A stretch of DNA of 64,000 nucleotides. Source: Acidobacteriota bacterium (GTDB lineage: Bacteria; Acidobacteriota; Vicinamibacteria; Vicinamibacterales; UBA8438). The notes beneath the pieces are model-generated. The model worked only from the letters and a program-made list of their open reading frames with translations. It was not told the origin of the DNA and did no database searches. The stretch covers positions 1 to 64,000 of the forward strand of contig DQNS01000001.1 of NCBI GenBank assembly GCA_015659035.1. Reading direction: 5' to 3'. The translations under genes and the position numbers were made by a program. Of the stretch, positions 20,956-29,970 are shown piece by piece; positions within the stretch are counted from its first letter, which is position 1; each line of letters begins with the position of its first letter.

Positions 20956-22095
20956 TTACCGGGTCGGGTTCGCGACTCCCTCGGGCTCCTCGCCACGGAA
21001 GTCCGCCTCGAGCAACCGCGCGCCACGCATGATGCCCTCCAGCGCATAGTTTCCCTCGTGACAAGCATACTCGAACATTTTGTTGTCGCTTCGCGGCCAC
21101 ACATACTCGCCGGTGAACGGCGCGGACCAGACCGTCGAGTCCTCGACCGTGAAGTTGTAGAGCAGGGTGTCGGCGTCAATACGCGCGAACCGCTCCGTCA
21201 CCGTCATGTTCTCCGAGCCCTGGGCGAATGCCGGACGCTCACGGAAGTTCGTCGTCTCGACGACCAGGGTGTCGCCTTCCCACCACCCGATCGAATCGCC
21301 CAGCCATTTCCGAATCTCGGGCGGGTCGTGCTCGGCGTTCATCCGGACGATCCTGGCATCGTGCACCATCTCGACGAGAATCACGACCGTGTCCTCGCCC
21401 TGCACGATCCGCTTATGGTTGTTGTAGAAGTAGTTGGGGAGCGTCGGCGGTCCTGCCGTCGAGCTGAAGGCGAGGAGGCAGCGCTCAGCGAACCCTCGCT
21501 GTTCCATGTTGTCGTATGGACCCGGCGCATCCAGACCGGCCTCCAACCAGTATGCCGTGCCGTCGTTCGCGCGGAACCGGGGTCTGGCGCTCTCGCCGGC
21601 GGCGCGGGCGGATTCGCGGGCGGCGCGGGCGGCCGCCCGGGCGGCGATCCGCGCCTCGCTCTGGGGCGGGAACCGCCCGTTCGGCGGGTCGATGAGGATG
21701 GAGGTGCGCCACTGCCCGTCGATCTGGAACGCACCGTTACCGCGATCGAGCCAGAACGAGTTGTAGCCACCGACGTTGCCGGCGGCGCCGGGCGACCCGT
21801 CACCGCCCTGTGGGGGAGCGCCACGGTCGGGGTCGCTGGGTTGGTTGCGCGCGACGTTTCGTGAGCGCTCGCGCTCGGCAATCTCGGCGGCCTCTTCATC
21901 GGTCAGGAACAGCTTCTCGCCCAGCGCGGTCGGACGCTGCATCGGTGTCAGCGTCGAGACGTCGTAGGTGCCGGACAGATCCGGATGACCACTCGGTGTC
22001 CGGGGAAGATCGTCGTTCTGTGCCGCCGCCACCGGCGACAGCGCCAAGCACACGACCGCTAGCCCGCCTAGACACATCGCGATTCGACTGCGCAT
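20956..22095 (-). CDS. Secreted protein of unknown function
   Basis: Start trimmed to MRSRIAMCLGGLAVVCLALSPVAAAQ; shares PDLSGTY / GDTLVVETTNF-type segments with the next gene (PDMNGIW / GDTLVVDVTGL). Confidence 0.65.
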   Translation of the reverse strand: MRSRIAMCLGGLAVVCLALSPVAAAQNDDLPRTPSGHPDLSGTYDVSTLTPMQRPTALGEKLFLTDEEAAEIAERERSRNVARNQPSDPDRGAPPQGGDGSPGAAGNVGGYNSFWLDRGNGAFQIDGQWRTSILIDPPNGRFPPQSEARIAARAAARAARESARAAGESARPRFRANDGTAYWLEAGLDAPGPYDNMEQRGFAERCLLAFSSTAGPPTLPNYFYNNHKRIVQGEDTVVILVEMVHDARIVRMNAEHDPPEIRKWLGDSIGWWEGDTLVVETTNFRERPAFAQGSENMTVTERFARIDADTLLYNFTVEDSTVWSAPFTGEYVWPRSDNKMFEYACHEGNYALEGIMRGARLLEADFRGEEPEGVANPTR

Positions 22096-22126
22096 CCTCA
22101 ACCTCCCTCGACCACGTTGGTCTCTA

Positions 22127-22978
22127 TTACCGTGGCAGCGGAGTTCTGCGCCACTCGCCAAACAACAGCTCTTCCACGAACTCGACGCACCGGAAGTCCA
22201 TCAACCGGGCATTTTCTTCGATTCGACGATACAACGGCATCGCGATCGTAAACGGCTCGGTCAGCACCTCGGGGTCCTCGATGGTCGCTTCGTACTGGAT
22301 GTGGTTCGGCCCGATCATCGTGTACCGCTCCACCACGTGAAGGCGGTAGCTGTGATGGCTGCCGGCCCGGTCCAGCCAGCTCCCGTCGCCGAGCCCGGTG
22401 ACATCGACGACCAGCGTGTCGCCCTCCCAGGTCCCGACCGACCACCCCATCCAGGAGTCGACCTGTGAGGGCCCCGGGTTGTCCATGTAGATGTCACGCA
22501 CCGCGCCGGCGAACTGGTAGGCGATGAAGACGTCTGTCTCGCTCTGAATGATCTGAAACGGCATCGGGATGTAGGTGGCGCGCGGCACCCCCGGCATGTA
22601 GCACTTCACCTCGGGGTCGCGGTCGACCCAGTTCGCGGCGTTCTCCTCCTTGAGGACGCGCGCCGCCGGGGTGTACGGGATCTTTCCGCCACCGACGATG
22701 ACCCCCAGGCTGCCCGGGACGGCGCCGACCGCACCCATGCGCAGCGTGGGAATGGATGGCACCGGCCCCACCGGACCCTCGCGGAGCTGCAATGAATGAC
22801 GGGCCATGTGCGGCTCGAGGTCGTAGTTGGCCTCGTTCAGCACCTGCCAGATGCCGTTCATGTCGGGGCGACCGTCGGACAGTCGCGGCACATCCTGCGC
22901 GGCTGCCGGGTACGTCGTCACGAACAACGCCAGGACCAGAACCACAACACCGACCGCTACCTTCATTCGACACTCCAT
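22127..22978 (-). CDS. Secreted protein of unknown function (paralogue-like to 20956..22095)
   Basis: Signal peptide MKVAVGVVVLVLALFVTTYPAAA; DGRPDMNGIWQVLNEANYDLEPHMA; SVGTWEGDTLVVDVTGLGDGSWLD. Confidence 0.65.
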   Translation of the reverse strand: MECRMKVAVGVVVLVLALFVTTYPAAAQDVPRLSDGRPDMNGIWQVLNEANYDLEPHMARHSLQLREGPVGPVPSIPTLRMGAVGAVPGSLGVIVGGGKIPYTPAARVLKEENAANWVDRDPEVKCYMPGVPRATYIPMPFQIIQSETDVFIAYQFAGAVRDIYMDNPGPSQVDSWMGWSVGTWEGDTLVVDVTGLGDGSWLDRAGSHHSYRLHVVERYTMIGPNHIQYEATIEDPEVLTEPFTIAMPLYRRIEENARLMDFRCVEFVEELLFGEWRRTPLPR

Positions 22979-23077
22979 GTAGACCTGCGTACGCGCGACC
23001 GCCTGTGCGGGGCTCGAGTTGCGCCCGTACTGACGTGACCCCGTATTGTAAACTGCCGCCGTCCGACCAGCAAGATC

Positions 23078-23965
23078 TTAGTGCGCGGCCGGCACCCTCA
23101 GGGTCTGGCCCGGGAAGATCTGCGTCGACGCCAGTCCGTTGGTCCGCTGGAGCGCGCGAGGCGAGGTACCGTGCCCTCGTGCGATCCCCCAGAGAGTGTC
23201 CCCCCGACGGACCGTGTAGATACTCGGTGGCCGCGTGCGGCCGGCTCCGCTGCCGGTCAGCCGGTCCACATGGACGGCGTACTGGCCGGGAAAGACCGCC
23301 ACGTGATAGTGCGGCGGACGCCGTTCCGCGGTCGCTTCCAGCACAGCTTGGCCCTCCAGGTAGAGGAGCGTGCGCTCCAGCCATTGCCGGCATGCCCCCT
23401 GTGGACGACGCAGGTCGAGCGCCATTCCGGTCGGATGCACCGACTGGTCTGAGGCGTTGCGTGGCTGGTGTGACCGCGGGCGGGTCAGGCTGGTCACCAC
23501 CAGTCGCTCGCCACAGGCCCGGCGATACTGTCCCGCGAGGCGCTCGATGAACAGCTTCACCGCAGGCCGCGCAAACGGGAACGAGACATCTGTGAGCGTG
23601 TAGTCCCGATTGCCGCGTACCGACACCAGCAAACCGGCATCCACGAACCGGCGCAGTTGTGCCGTTCCGAGCAGATACGTGAAGTCGTGCAGTGCGGCTT
23701 GAGTGGTCTGCCGGTCCAGCGACGACGCGCTCCCCCGCAGGCTCTGCGCCGACGCGCCACCCTGCAGGAGTCCGAACGCGACGCAGGCGAGAACCAGCAG
23801 GTGACGATGACTCCGCTGCAGTTGCCGGGTTGCCGATGTGGGTCGCACGCTACGCTCGCTTGGAATCTCTCGACAATGGTAGACCGAACGACGTACTGAA
23901 TGTCGGCAGGCGACCGACCCCGCATTAGGCGGTGAAGTACCGCACGACGACGATGAGCCCGGCAC
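23078..23965 (-). CDS. DUF5715-like protein with C-terminal LysM domain
   Basis: C-terminal YTVRRGDTLWGIARGHGTSPRALQRTNGLASTQIFPGQTLRVPA = LysM; central ERLVVTSLTRPRSHQPRNASDQSVHPTGMALDLRRP. Start uncertain. Confidence 0.78.
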   Translation of the reverse strand: MPGSSSSCGTSPPNAGSVACRHSVRRSVYHCREIPSERSVRPTSATRQLQRSHRHLLVLACVAFGLLQGGASAQSLRGSASSLDRQTTQAALHDFTYLLGTAQLRRFVDAGLLVSVRGNRDYTLTDVSFPFARPAVKLFIERLAGQYRRACGERLVVTSLTRPRSHQPRNASDQSVHPTGMALDLRRPQGACRQWLERTLLYLEGQAVLEATAERRPPHYHVAVFPGQYAVHVDRLTGSGAGRTRPPSIYTVRRGDTLWGIARGHGTSPRALQRTNGLASTQIFPGQTLRVPAAH

Positions 23966-24644
23966 CCGTCGCGATCGTCAGCACCGCCCGCCGCGTGTAG
24001 CCCCGATCGAGGCGTGACGCGATCCGGCGCGACACGATGAACCCGAACAACACCCCTGGCAGCAGGGCGAGCGTGAGACGTAGCTCGTCGCGTCCGAAAC
24101 GGCCCACGAGGGTCAGCGCAACCAGGGAGATCAGGGTGCCGATCAGAAAGATGCTTGACAGGGTGCCGCGGACACGGGCGCCCGGGGCGTGCTGATAAAG
24201 CAGCGCCAGTGGTGGCCCTCCGATCGACGCGATCGTGCCCATGATGCCCGAGAGCGCGCCCCCCACCACCAGCGACACCGGACGTGGCTCGACACGCAGA
24301 CCGGAGATGCTGATGGCCACGGCGACCAGCACGATACCCCCGAACAGCAGGCTCAGCTGCTCGGCGGGCAGCACCGCGAGCACGGCGGCCGCCGGGATCG
24401 TGCCGGCGGCCCGGCCGACGATGGCCCATCGCAGGCCACTGAGGTCGATCGCGCTACGTTCGCGCACCGTCAGCAACGCCGTGAACACCATGCTCGAGGC
24501 CAGCACGGGACCCGGCACGAGCCGGCTGTCAATCAGGATGAGCATCGGCGAGCCGAGGATTCCCATGCCGAACCCGACGGCCCCCTGAAGGGTAAACCCG
24601 ACCCCGCCGCAGAGGATGACGAGGAGCGTGTCGAACGGGGACAT
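23925..24644 (-). CDS. Sulfite exporter TauE/SafE family protein
   Basis: Start trimmed to MSPFDTLLVILCGGVGFTLQGAVGFGMGILGSPMLILID; GIMGTIASIGGPPLALLYQHAPGARVRGTLSSIFLIG. Confidence 0.88.
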   Translation of the reverse strand: MSPFDTLLVILCGGVGFTLQGAVGFGMGILGSPMLILIDSRLVPGPVLASSMVFTALLTVRERSAIDLSGLRWAIVGRAAGTIPAAAVLAVLPAEQLSLLFGGIVLVAVAISISGLRVEPRPVSLVVGGALSGIMGTIASIGGPPLALLYQHAPGARVRGTLSSIFLIGTLISLVALTLVGRFGRDELRLTLALLPGVLFGFIVSRRIASRLDRGYTRRAVLTIATGAGLIVVVRYFTA

Positions 24645-24729
24645 GTGCGCGGCAGGCCGGAACGTGTGACGATGGGGCTTCGGACACCGAACTTGAAGTG
24701 CCGCTAGCGTACCATGGGACGCAACGGCG

Positions 24730-25425
24730 ATGCCTAAGTCACCCTCGAACGTCGTCACGCCCGCCCCGGCTGCGTCTGTCGTGCTGCTGCGCGACACCGA
24801 CGCCGGGCCCGAGATCCTGTATCTGCACCGAAACCCCGACCTGCGGTTCATGGGCGGGTACTGGGTGTTCCCGGGAGGACGGGTCGACCCGGCAGATCAT
24901 GTCTCCGGCGGCGACACCGACGGCGCCGCCGGGCGGGCGGCCGCCCGCGAAGCCCACGAAGAGGCCGGCGTTCGGGTCGACCCGGTGGATCTGCACCCCG
25001 TCTGTCAATGGACAACACCGGTGTCCAGCCCGATCCGGTTCGCCACCTGGTTCTTTGCCGCGGCATCGAACCCGGAGATGGTCCGTGTCGACGGGGGCGA
25101 GATCCGCGACCATCGCTGGCGGCGGCCCGAGGACGCGCTGCAGGCCCACCGGGCGGGCGAGATCAAGTTCGCGAACCCCACATTCGCACTGACTACGCGA
25201 CTGTGCGGGCACGCCACGGTGCGCGACGCCCTCGCAGTGGTCGATACCTGGGAGTGGGAACAACTGCTCGGCCGCATCCACCCGGTCGAGGGCGGTCGGG
25301 TGGCGCTCTACGCCGAGGACTGCGGATACGAGACCGGCCACATCGAGTGCGAGGGACCCCGCCACCGAATCTGGATGCTGGACACCGGCTGGCGTTACGA
25401 GCGGGCGTTTCAGCCATTGATATGA
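24730..25425 (+). CDS. NUDIX domain-containing hydrolase
   Basis: YWVFPGGRVDPADH...AGRAAAREAHEEAGV resembles a Nudix box; ILYLHRNPDLRFMGGYWVFPGG. Confidence 0.85.
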   Translation: MPKSPSNVVTPAPAASVVLLRDTDAGPEILYLHRNPDLRFMGGYWVFPGGRVDPADHVSGGDTDGAAGRAAAREAHEEAGVRVDPVDLHPVCQWTTPVSSPIRFATWFFAAASNPEMVRVDGGEIRDHRWRRPEDALQAHRAGEIKFANPTFALTTRLCGHATVRDALAVVDTWEWEQLLGRIHPVEGGRVALYAEDCGYETGHIECEGPRHRIWMLDTGWRYERAFQPLI

Positions 25426-25440
25426 CTGTCACGTCACGAG

Positions 25441-25611
25441 ATGCTCGTCGCGCGTAGACGCGGCGAACGGGCATTCGTCATGATGCTGCCGATCATCGCC
25501 GCCGCGTTCGCCCTGCTGCTCGGCGCGATCGGTCTCTACGGCGTCATCTCCTCCGCCGTGGTGCAGCGCCGCCGGGAGATCGCCATCCTCATGGCGATCG
25601 GCGCCGAGTGA
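25441..25611 (+). pseudogene. C-terminal remnant of an FtsX/ADOP-type permease
   Basis: Manual translation MLVARRRGERAFVMMLPIIAAAFALLLGAIGLYGVISSAVVQRRREIAILMAIGAE*; matches the intact gene's [45 protein letters not shown]. Not in the ORF track (57 codons). Confidence 0.75.
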
Positions 25612-25678
25612 ACGTCCAACGAACCGTTTCCGCGGAACGGCCGCCCGACCACGTGGACGAGGACCCAAGGGTCCGAAC

Positions 25679-26479
25679 CTATTTTCGACCTGGCCCTCGG
25701 CCGACGTCCGACGCGTCCGGGAAGCGGGCCTGCAGCTTGCGCATCCCCCGGAGCCAGCGGTCGTAGTCGGCGGTCTTCCGACGGACATACTCGAGCACCT
25801 CCGGGTGCGGCAGGATGAGGAACCGCTCGTCGCCCAGCCCAGCGACGACTGCGTCGGCCACCTGCTCCGGCTCCAGCATGCCGTCGACCGCCGAGACCGT
25901 GCCGGCGTCGACACCCGCCGTCATCGGTGTGCGGACCGCCTGCGGGCACAGCACCGAGACCCCGATGCCCTGGTCGCCATAGGTGATGGCGAGCCATTCG
26001 GCGAACCCGATGGCCGCATGCTTGGTCACCGAGTACGGCGCCGACCCGATCTGACTGAGCAGCCCGGCGGCCGACGCCGTCTGCAGCAGATAGCCGTGCC
26101 CCCGGGAGAGCATCTTTGGCAGGACAGCGCGCGCCGCGTGGATGTGCGCCATGACGTTGACGTCCCAGATCGACTGCCAGCGATCGGTTGAGACGTCGAT
26201 GCCCCCGGGAATGAACACCCCGGCGTTCGAGCAGAACAGGTCGATCGGCCCGACCTCCGCCTCGGTGTCGTCCACCACCCGGACGACCTCCGACCCCAGG
26301 GTGACGTCGGCGGTCATGGCCGTGCCGCCGACCTCGGCCGCCACACGCCGGGCGCCGTCGGCGTCGATATCGACCACCACCACGTGACGCGCGCCCTGGG
26401 CTGTGAACCGGGAGGCAAGCGCCCGGCCGATGCCGCTGGCCCCGCCGGTCACAACCGCGATGGAGTCCTTGATCCGCAT
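25679..26479 (-). CDS. SDR family NAD(P)-dependent oxidoreductase
   Basis: [63 protein letters not shown]. Confidence 0.94.
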   Translation of the reverse strand: MRIKDSIAVVTGGASGIGRALASRFTAQGARHVVVVDIDADGARRVAAEVGGTAMTADVTLGSEVVRVVDDTEAEVGPIDLFCSNAGVFIPGGIDVSTDRWQSIWDVNVMAHIHAARAVLPKMLSRGHGYLLQTASAAGLLSQIGSAPYSVTKHAAIGFAEWLAITYGDQGIGVSVLCPQAVRTPMTAGVDAGTVSAVDGMLEPEQVADAVVAGLGDERFLILPHPEVLEYVRRKTADYDRWLRGMRKLQARFPDASDVGRGPGRK

Positions 26480-26488
26480 CTAGTCCCT

Positions 26489-26552
26489 AGACGGGGCTAC
26501 GCCCCGAACCCCCCGCGGGCGCTCGCGGGGGCCCCGAGAGCCCCACTCCGCG
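26489..26552 (-). repeat. 64-bp GC-rich dispersed repeat, copy B
   Basis: Reverse complement CGCGGAGTGGGGCTCTCGGGGCCCCCGCGAGCGCCCGCGGGGGGTTCGGGGCGTAGCCCCGTCT aligns with 18911..18974 (+). Confidence 0.75.
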
Positions 26553-26574
26553 CCCGCGGGGCGCGCACCTGCGC

Positions 26575-26633
26575 GCCCGGCCGATGCCGGCGGCGCCGCC
26601 GGCGACGACCGCGATTCTATGCTTGAGCCGCAT
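26575..26633 (-). pseudogene. N-terminal remnant of an SDR gene
   Basis: MRLKHRIAVVAGGAAGIGRA matches 15 of 20 residues of [20 protein letters not shown] from the adjacent intact SDR; then runs into repeat copy B. Confidence 0.65.
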
Positions 26634-26702
26634 CGACCGCATCTGTTGAAATGTCTCCGCGAGCCTTGATGCGGGGCCCATGCAGCTGCCCAGAGAGAGA
26701 TT

Positions 26703-27512
26703 ATGCCCTCAGACCCGCACCCGCACATCCACACCGAGATCGAGCCGCTGGGCGACACCGGTCGCCTGGCCCAGGTCACGGTGGACAACCCAACGCGTCT
26801 CAACGTCCTGGACTCCGATCTGATTCGTCAGTTGAGGGCGGCGATCAGGGCGCTCGGGCCGGACCGTCAGCTGCGCTGCGTCGTACTGAGGGGTGCCGGC
26901 GACCGGGCGTTCATCGGCGGGGCCGACATCCGCGAGATGGTCGGTCTCGACGCGGCGACCGCACACGCGTTCATCACCCGCTTGCATCTGGCGTGTGCGG
27001 CGATCCGCGAGCTTCCGGTGCCGGTCATCGCTCGTATCCACGGGTACTGTCTCGGCGCCGGACTCGAGATTGCCGCCTCGTGCGATCTGCGGGTGGCGAG
27101 CGACGACGCGACGTTCGGCATGCCCGAGGTCACGGTGGGCATCCCGTCCGTGATTGAAGCGGCCCTGCTTCCGAGGCTGGTCGGGACCGGACGGGCGCGG
27201 GCACTGGTCTACACCGGGGAATCGATCTCGGCCGCCGACGCCGAACGGTGGGGGCTGGTCGACCGAGTCGTGCCCGGGGTCGAGCTCGACGACACGACCC
27301 AGACCTGGGTGCGGGCCATCGGCGCCGCGGGCCCCGAAGCGATTCGTCTGCAGAAGAGCCTGATACGACAGTGGGAGGCGATGCCACTCGACGACGCGAT
27401 CCAGGCGGGGATAGGATGCTTCACGAGCGCCTACGACAGCGACGAACCGCGCCGGCGCATGCAGGCGTTCCTGGACCGCAAATCTAGCCCCCAGAGAAAT
27501 CGTGAGGGCTGA
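26703..27512 (+). CDS. Enoyl-CoA hydratase/isomerase family protein
   Basis: RCVVLRGAGDRAFIGGADIREMVGLD, PVIARIHGYCLGAGLEIAASCDLRVASDDATFGMPEVTVGIPSVIEAALLPRLVG. Confidence 0.93.
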   Translation: MPSDPHPHIHTEIEPLGDTGRLAQVTVDNPTRLNVLDSDLIRQLRAAIRALGPDRQLRCVVLRGAGDRAFIGGADIREMVGLDAATAHAFITRLHLACAAIRELPVPVIARIHGYCLGAGLEIAASCDLRVASDDATFGMPEVTVGIPSVIEAALLPRLVGTGRARALVYTGESISAADAERWGLVDRVVPGVELDDTTQTWVRAIGAAGPEAIRLQKSLIRQWEAMPLDDAIQAGIGCFTSAYDSDEPRRRMQAFLDRKSSPQRNREG

Positions 27513-27538
27513 TGTCGAGCTCTGGAGGGAGACCTAGA

Positions 27539-28030
27539 TTAGTTCGCATCCATCGACTCGATCTCGCCATACATCAGACCGCCAAACTGGCCGTGTTGCC
27601 AGGACCCACCGTAGCGGTCGTCGTAGAAAAAAACCCGCGCGGTGAAGGTTCCAAGGGTGGGAATCGTGAAATCGGTGATGGTGACCATCGGCGTGTCGCC
27701 GGCCCAGGCGATGGGCACGACTACCGGCAAGGTTACGTCGACGCTACCGTAGACCATGTGGACATCGAACCGCCACCGGTCGTCACCGACCTTGACGGCA
27801 CGCGTGATCTCGTAGCGCTCGGGGCTGCCGCCACCGGTGTCGCGCCCCTCGATGGTGAAGTGCCCGACGAGGACCACGTTCTCCATCCGTTCGGTGAAGT
27901 CCCGCTCCAGCTCGGTCAGCGACGCGATCGGCACGGCCTGTCCGACACCTGTCTTGGCCACCCCCCAGCCGAGCGCGAACATCACCACGAGAGCCACCAC
28001 CACGGCGCCGATCCGAATACCTCTCGACAT
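27539..28030 (-). CDS. Membrane-anchored protein of unknown function
   Basis: N-terminal TM MSRGIRIGAVVVALVVMFALGWGVAKTG; coding-like composition, no family recognised. Confidence 0.55.
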   Translation of the reverse strand: MSRGIRIGAVVVALVVMFALGWGVAKTGVGQAVPIASLTELERDFTERMENVVLVGHFTIEGRDTGGGSPERYEITRAVKVGDDRWRFDVHMVYGSVDVTLPVVVPIAWAGDTPMVTITDFTIPTLGTFTARVFFYDDRYGGSWQHGQFGGLMYGEIESMDAN

Positions 28031-28178
28031 CTGATCTTCCTCCTGGTCGCCGAAAGCGAGTGGGTCAAATTATACCGCCTTCCAACCGGGTCAGCCGGTC
28101 TCCGAGATTGGTAACGGGCCATCGGTGTGGTAGGGTGGTCGGTAAGTGTCTGTTACTGAAGTAGTGAGGAGAATATCG

Positions 28179-29885
28179 ATGACGCGATCCAGCACACTCG
28201 GTCGTCCGGCGGCAATCGGCGTAGCATTGGCGCTGGCTACACTGGTTTCTGGTGCCTCGAGCACCGCGTCGGCGCAGGGCGACGTCACGTTCACGAAAGA
28301 CGTCGCGCCGATCATCTTCGAGAATTGCGTCTCCTGCCATCGCCCGGGCCAGACGGCGCCAATGCCGCTCCGCTCCTACGCCGAAGTGCGGCCGTGGGCT
28401 CGCGGGATCAAGGAGCAGGTGGTGAGCGGCGCGATGCCGCCCTGGTTCGCCGACGCCCGTCATGGTTTCTTCAAGAACGACATGCGTCTGGTGCAGGATG
28501 AGATCGACACCATCACGCGGTGGGTCGACGCAGGCGCGCCACAGGGTGCCCCAAGCGACCTCCCCGAACTCCCGACCTTCTCTGAGGGGTGGCAACTCGG
28601 GGAACCGGATCTGATTGTGACCCTCAACGAAGTTACGGTCCCCGCCGTCTGCGAAGGGAATACTGAGGGGTCGGGCGGCCTACGGTCGGCGCGCCTGAAT
28701 GCCGCGGGCGCGGCTGAGGGAGGAAGCTCGGGAGCAGGTTGCGTCGGCGGCGATTACTATCCCGACCTTAACCACACGCTAGACATTCCGGAAAAGCGCT
28801 GGATCCGCGCGATCGAGGTCAAGCCCAGCAACCGGAAAGTGACCCATCATTCGGTTATTTTCACCACCGGCGGCGCCGCCCAGGGCGCCAGCCGGAGTGG
28901 CTTCTTCGACGTGCTCGCGGTCTGGTCGGTCGGCACCAACCCGCACGAGTTCCCGGAGGGCTCGGGCCGGTGGGTGTATCCAGGTCAGACCTGGAACATC
29001 AACGCGCACTATCACCCCACCGGCGAGGTCGAGACCGACCGGACACAGATCGGCCTCTACTGGGGTGAAGGCGAGATGCAGAAGGAAGTCGTCGCGGCGC
29101 TGGCCGGCACGGTCGGGTTCGAAATCCCCCCCCACGCCAGCAACCACGAGATCCGTTCGTCCTACATCATCGACCAGGACGTCAGCGTCATTTCGTACTT
29201 TCCGCATGGGCACGTCCGGATGACCGACATGGACCTGATTGCCAACTATCCGAACGGCGAAAAACGGTCACTGATCAACGTCCCCAAGTACGACTTCGAC
29301 TGGCAGCTGTTCTACTACCCACAGCAACCGGTACCGCTCCCCGCGGGCACGCGGCTGGACATCATCGCGCACTACGACAACTCGGCCGCGAACCCCAACA
29401 ACCCCGACCCGAACCGGGCGGTCGGGTTCGGGTTGGAGACCGTTGACGAGATGATGTTCAACGTCTTTGAGTTCATTGCCGACGAGGGGGTAAGCCCGAC
29501 GCCCGCGAGCGACGAGACACGGCGTGACGCGCTGCTCAAGTCGCTGCCGACCGGGTCGGCGTTCAGCGTCGAGCTTCCGTTCGCGATGCCGTTCGCGCCA
29601 GCCACCAACCTGCCGACCGTCCTGCATCTCCCGAAGGACGGTGAGGGCACCTGGTATATCCCGATGCGCGGGGAGCTCCTGGTCTTCCCGGCCGAGAACA
29701 TCACCTGGGACGGGAACGCCTACCAGTTCGACATGAAGCTACGCCTGGGTCCGATGCAGAGCGACCTCGTGGTCAGCGGTGAGGTCGACGGCGACGGCGC
29801 GATCCAGGGAACATTCGAAGCGCAGGGGAACAGCCTCTCGCCCCTCCAGGCATTCGAGGGCGCGTTGGCCGGCGCGGGGAACTGA
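28179..29885 (+). CDS. Cytochrome c/ascorbate-dependent monooxygenase-like secreted protein
   Basis: TFTKDVAPIIFENCVSCHRPGQTAPMPLRSYAEVRPWA (CxxCH haem motif); NAHYHPTGEVETDRTQIGLYW and SVISYFPHGHVRMTDMDL resemble Cu type II monooxygenase-like domains. Confidence 0.75.
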   Translation: MTRSSTLGRPAAIGVALALATLVSGASSTASAQGDVTFTKDVAPIIFENCVSCHRPGQTAPMPLRSYAEVRPWARGIKEQVVSGAMPPWFADARHGFFKNDMRLVQDEIDTITRWVDAGAPQGAPSDLPELPTFSEGWQLGEPDLIVTLNEVTVPAVCEGNTEGSGGLRSARLNAAGAAEGGSSGAGCVGGDYYPDLNHTLDIPEKRWIRAIEVKPSNRKVTHHSVIFTTGGAAQGASRSGFFDVLAVWSVGTNPHEFPEGSGRWVYPGQTWNINAHYHPTGEVETDRTQIGLYWGEGEMQKEVVAALAGTVGFEIPPHASNHEIRSSYIIDQDVSVISYFPHGHVRMTDMDLIANYPNGEKRSLINVPKYDFDWQLFYYPQQPVPLPAGTRLDIIAHYDNSAANPNNPDPNRAVGFGLETVDEMMFNVFEFIADEGVSPTPASDETRRDALLKSLPTGSAFSVELPFAMPFAPATNLPTVLHLPKDGEGTWYIPMRGELLVFPAENITWDGNAYQFDMKLRLGPMQSDLVVSGEVDGDGAIQGTFEAQGNSLSPLQAFEGALAGAGN

Positions 29886-29937
29886 GGGGCCTAACGGCCC
29901 CAGGCGTTGGGCTGTAGGCTTTACCACGTGTGCAGTG

Positions 29938-29969
29938 AAAGGGCCGGGAGCATCGCTCCCGGCCCTTTT
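29938..29969. terminator. Bidirectional intrinsic terminator between convergent genes
   Basis: AAAGGGCCGGGAGCATCGCTCCCGGCCCTTTT, stem of about 14 bp with T-runs on both strands, between stops at 29885 (+) and 29971 (-). Confidence 0.85.
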
Positions 29970-29970
29970 G

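Noticed and set aside
22756-23550. Plus-strand ORF opposite the secreted-protein and LysM genes
   Set aside because: Overlaps two better-supported minus-strand genes and has the low-complexity P/R/A composition of a non-coding frame.
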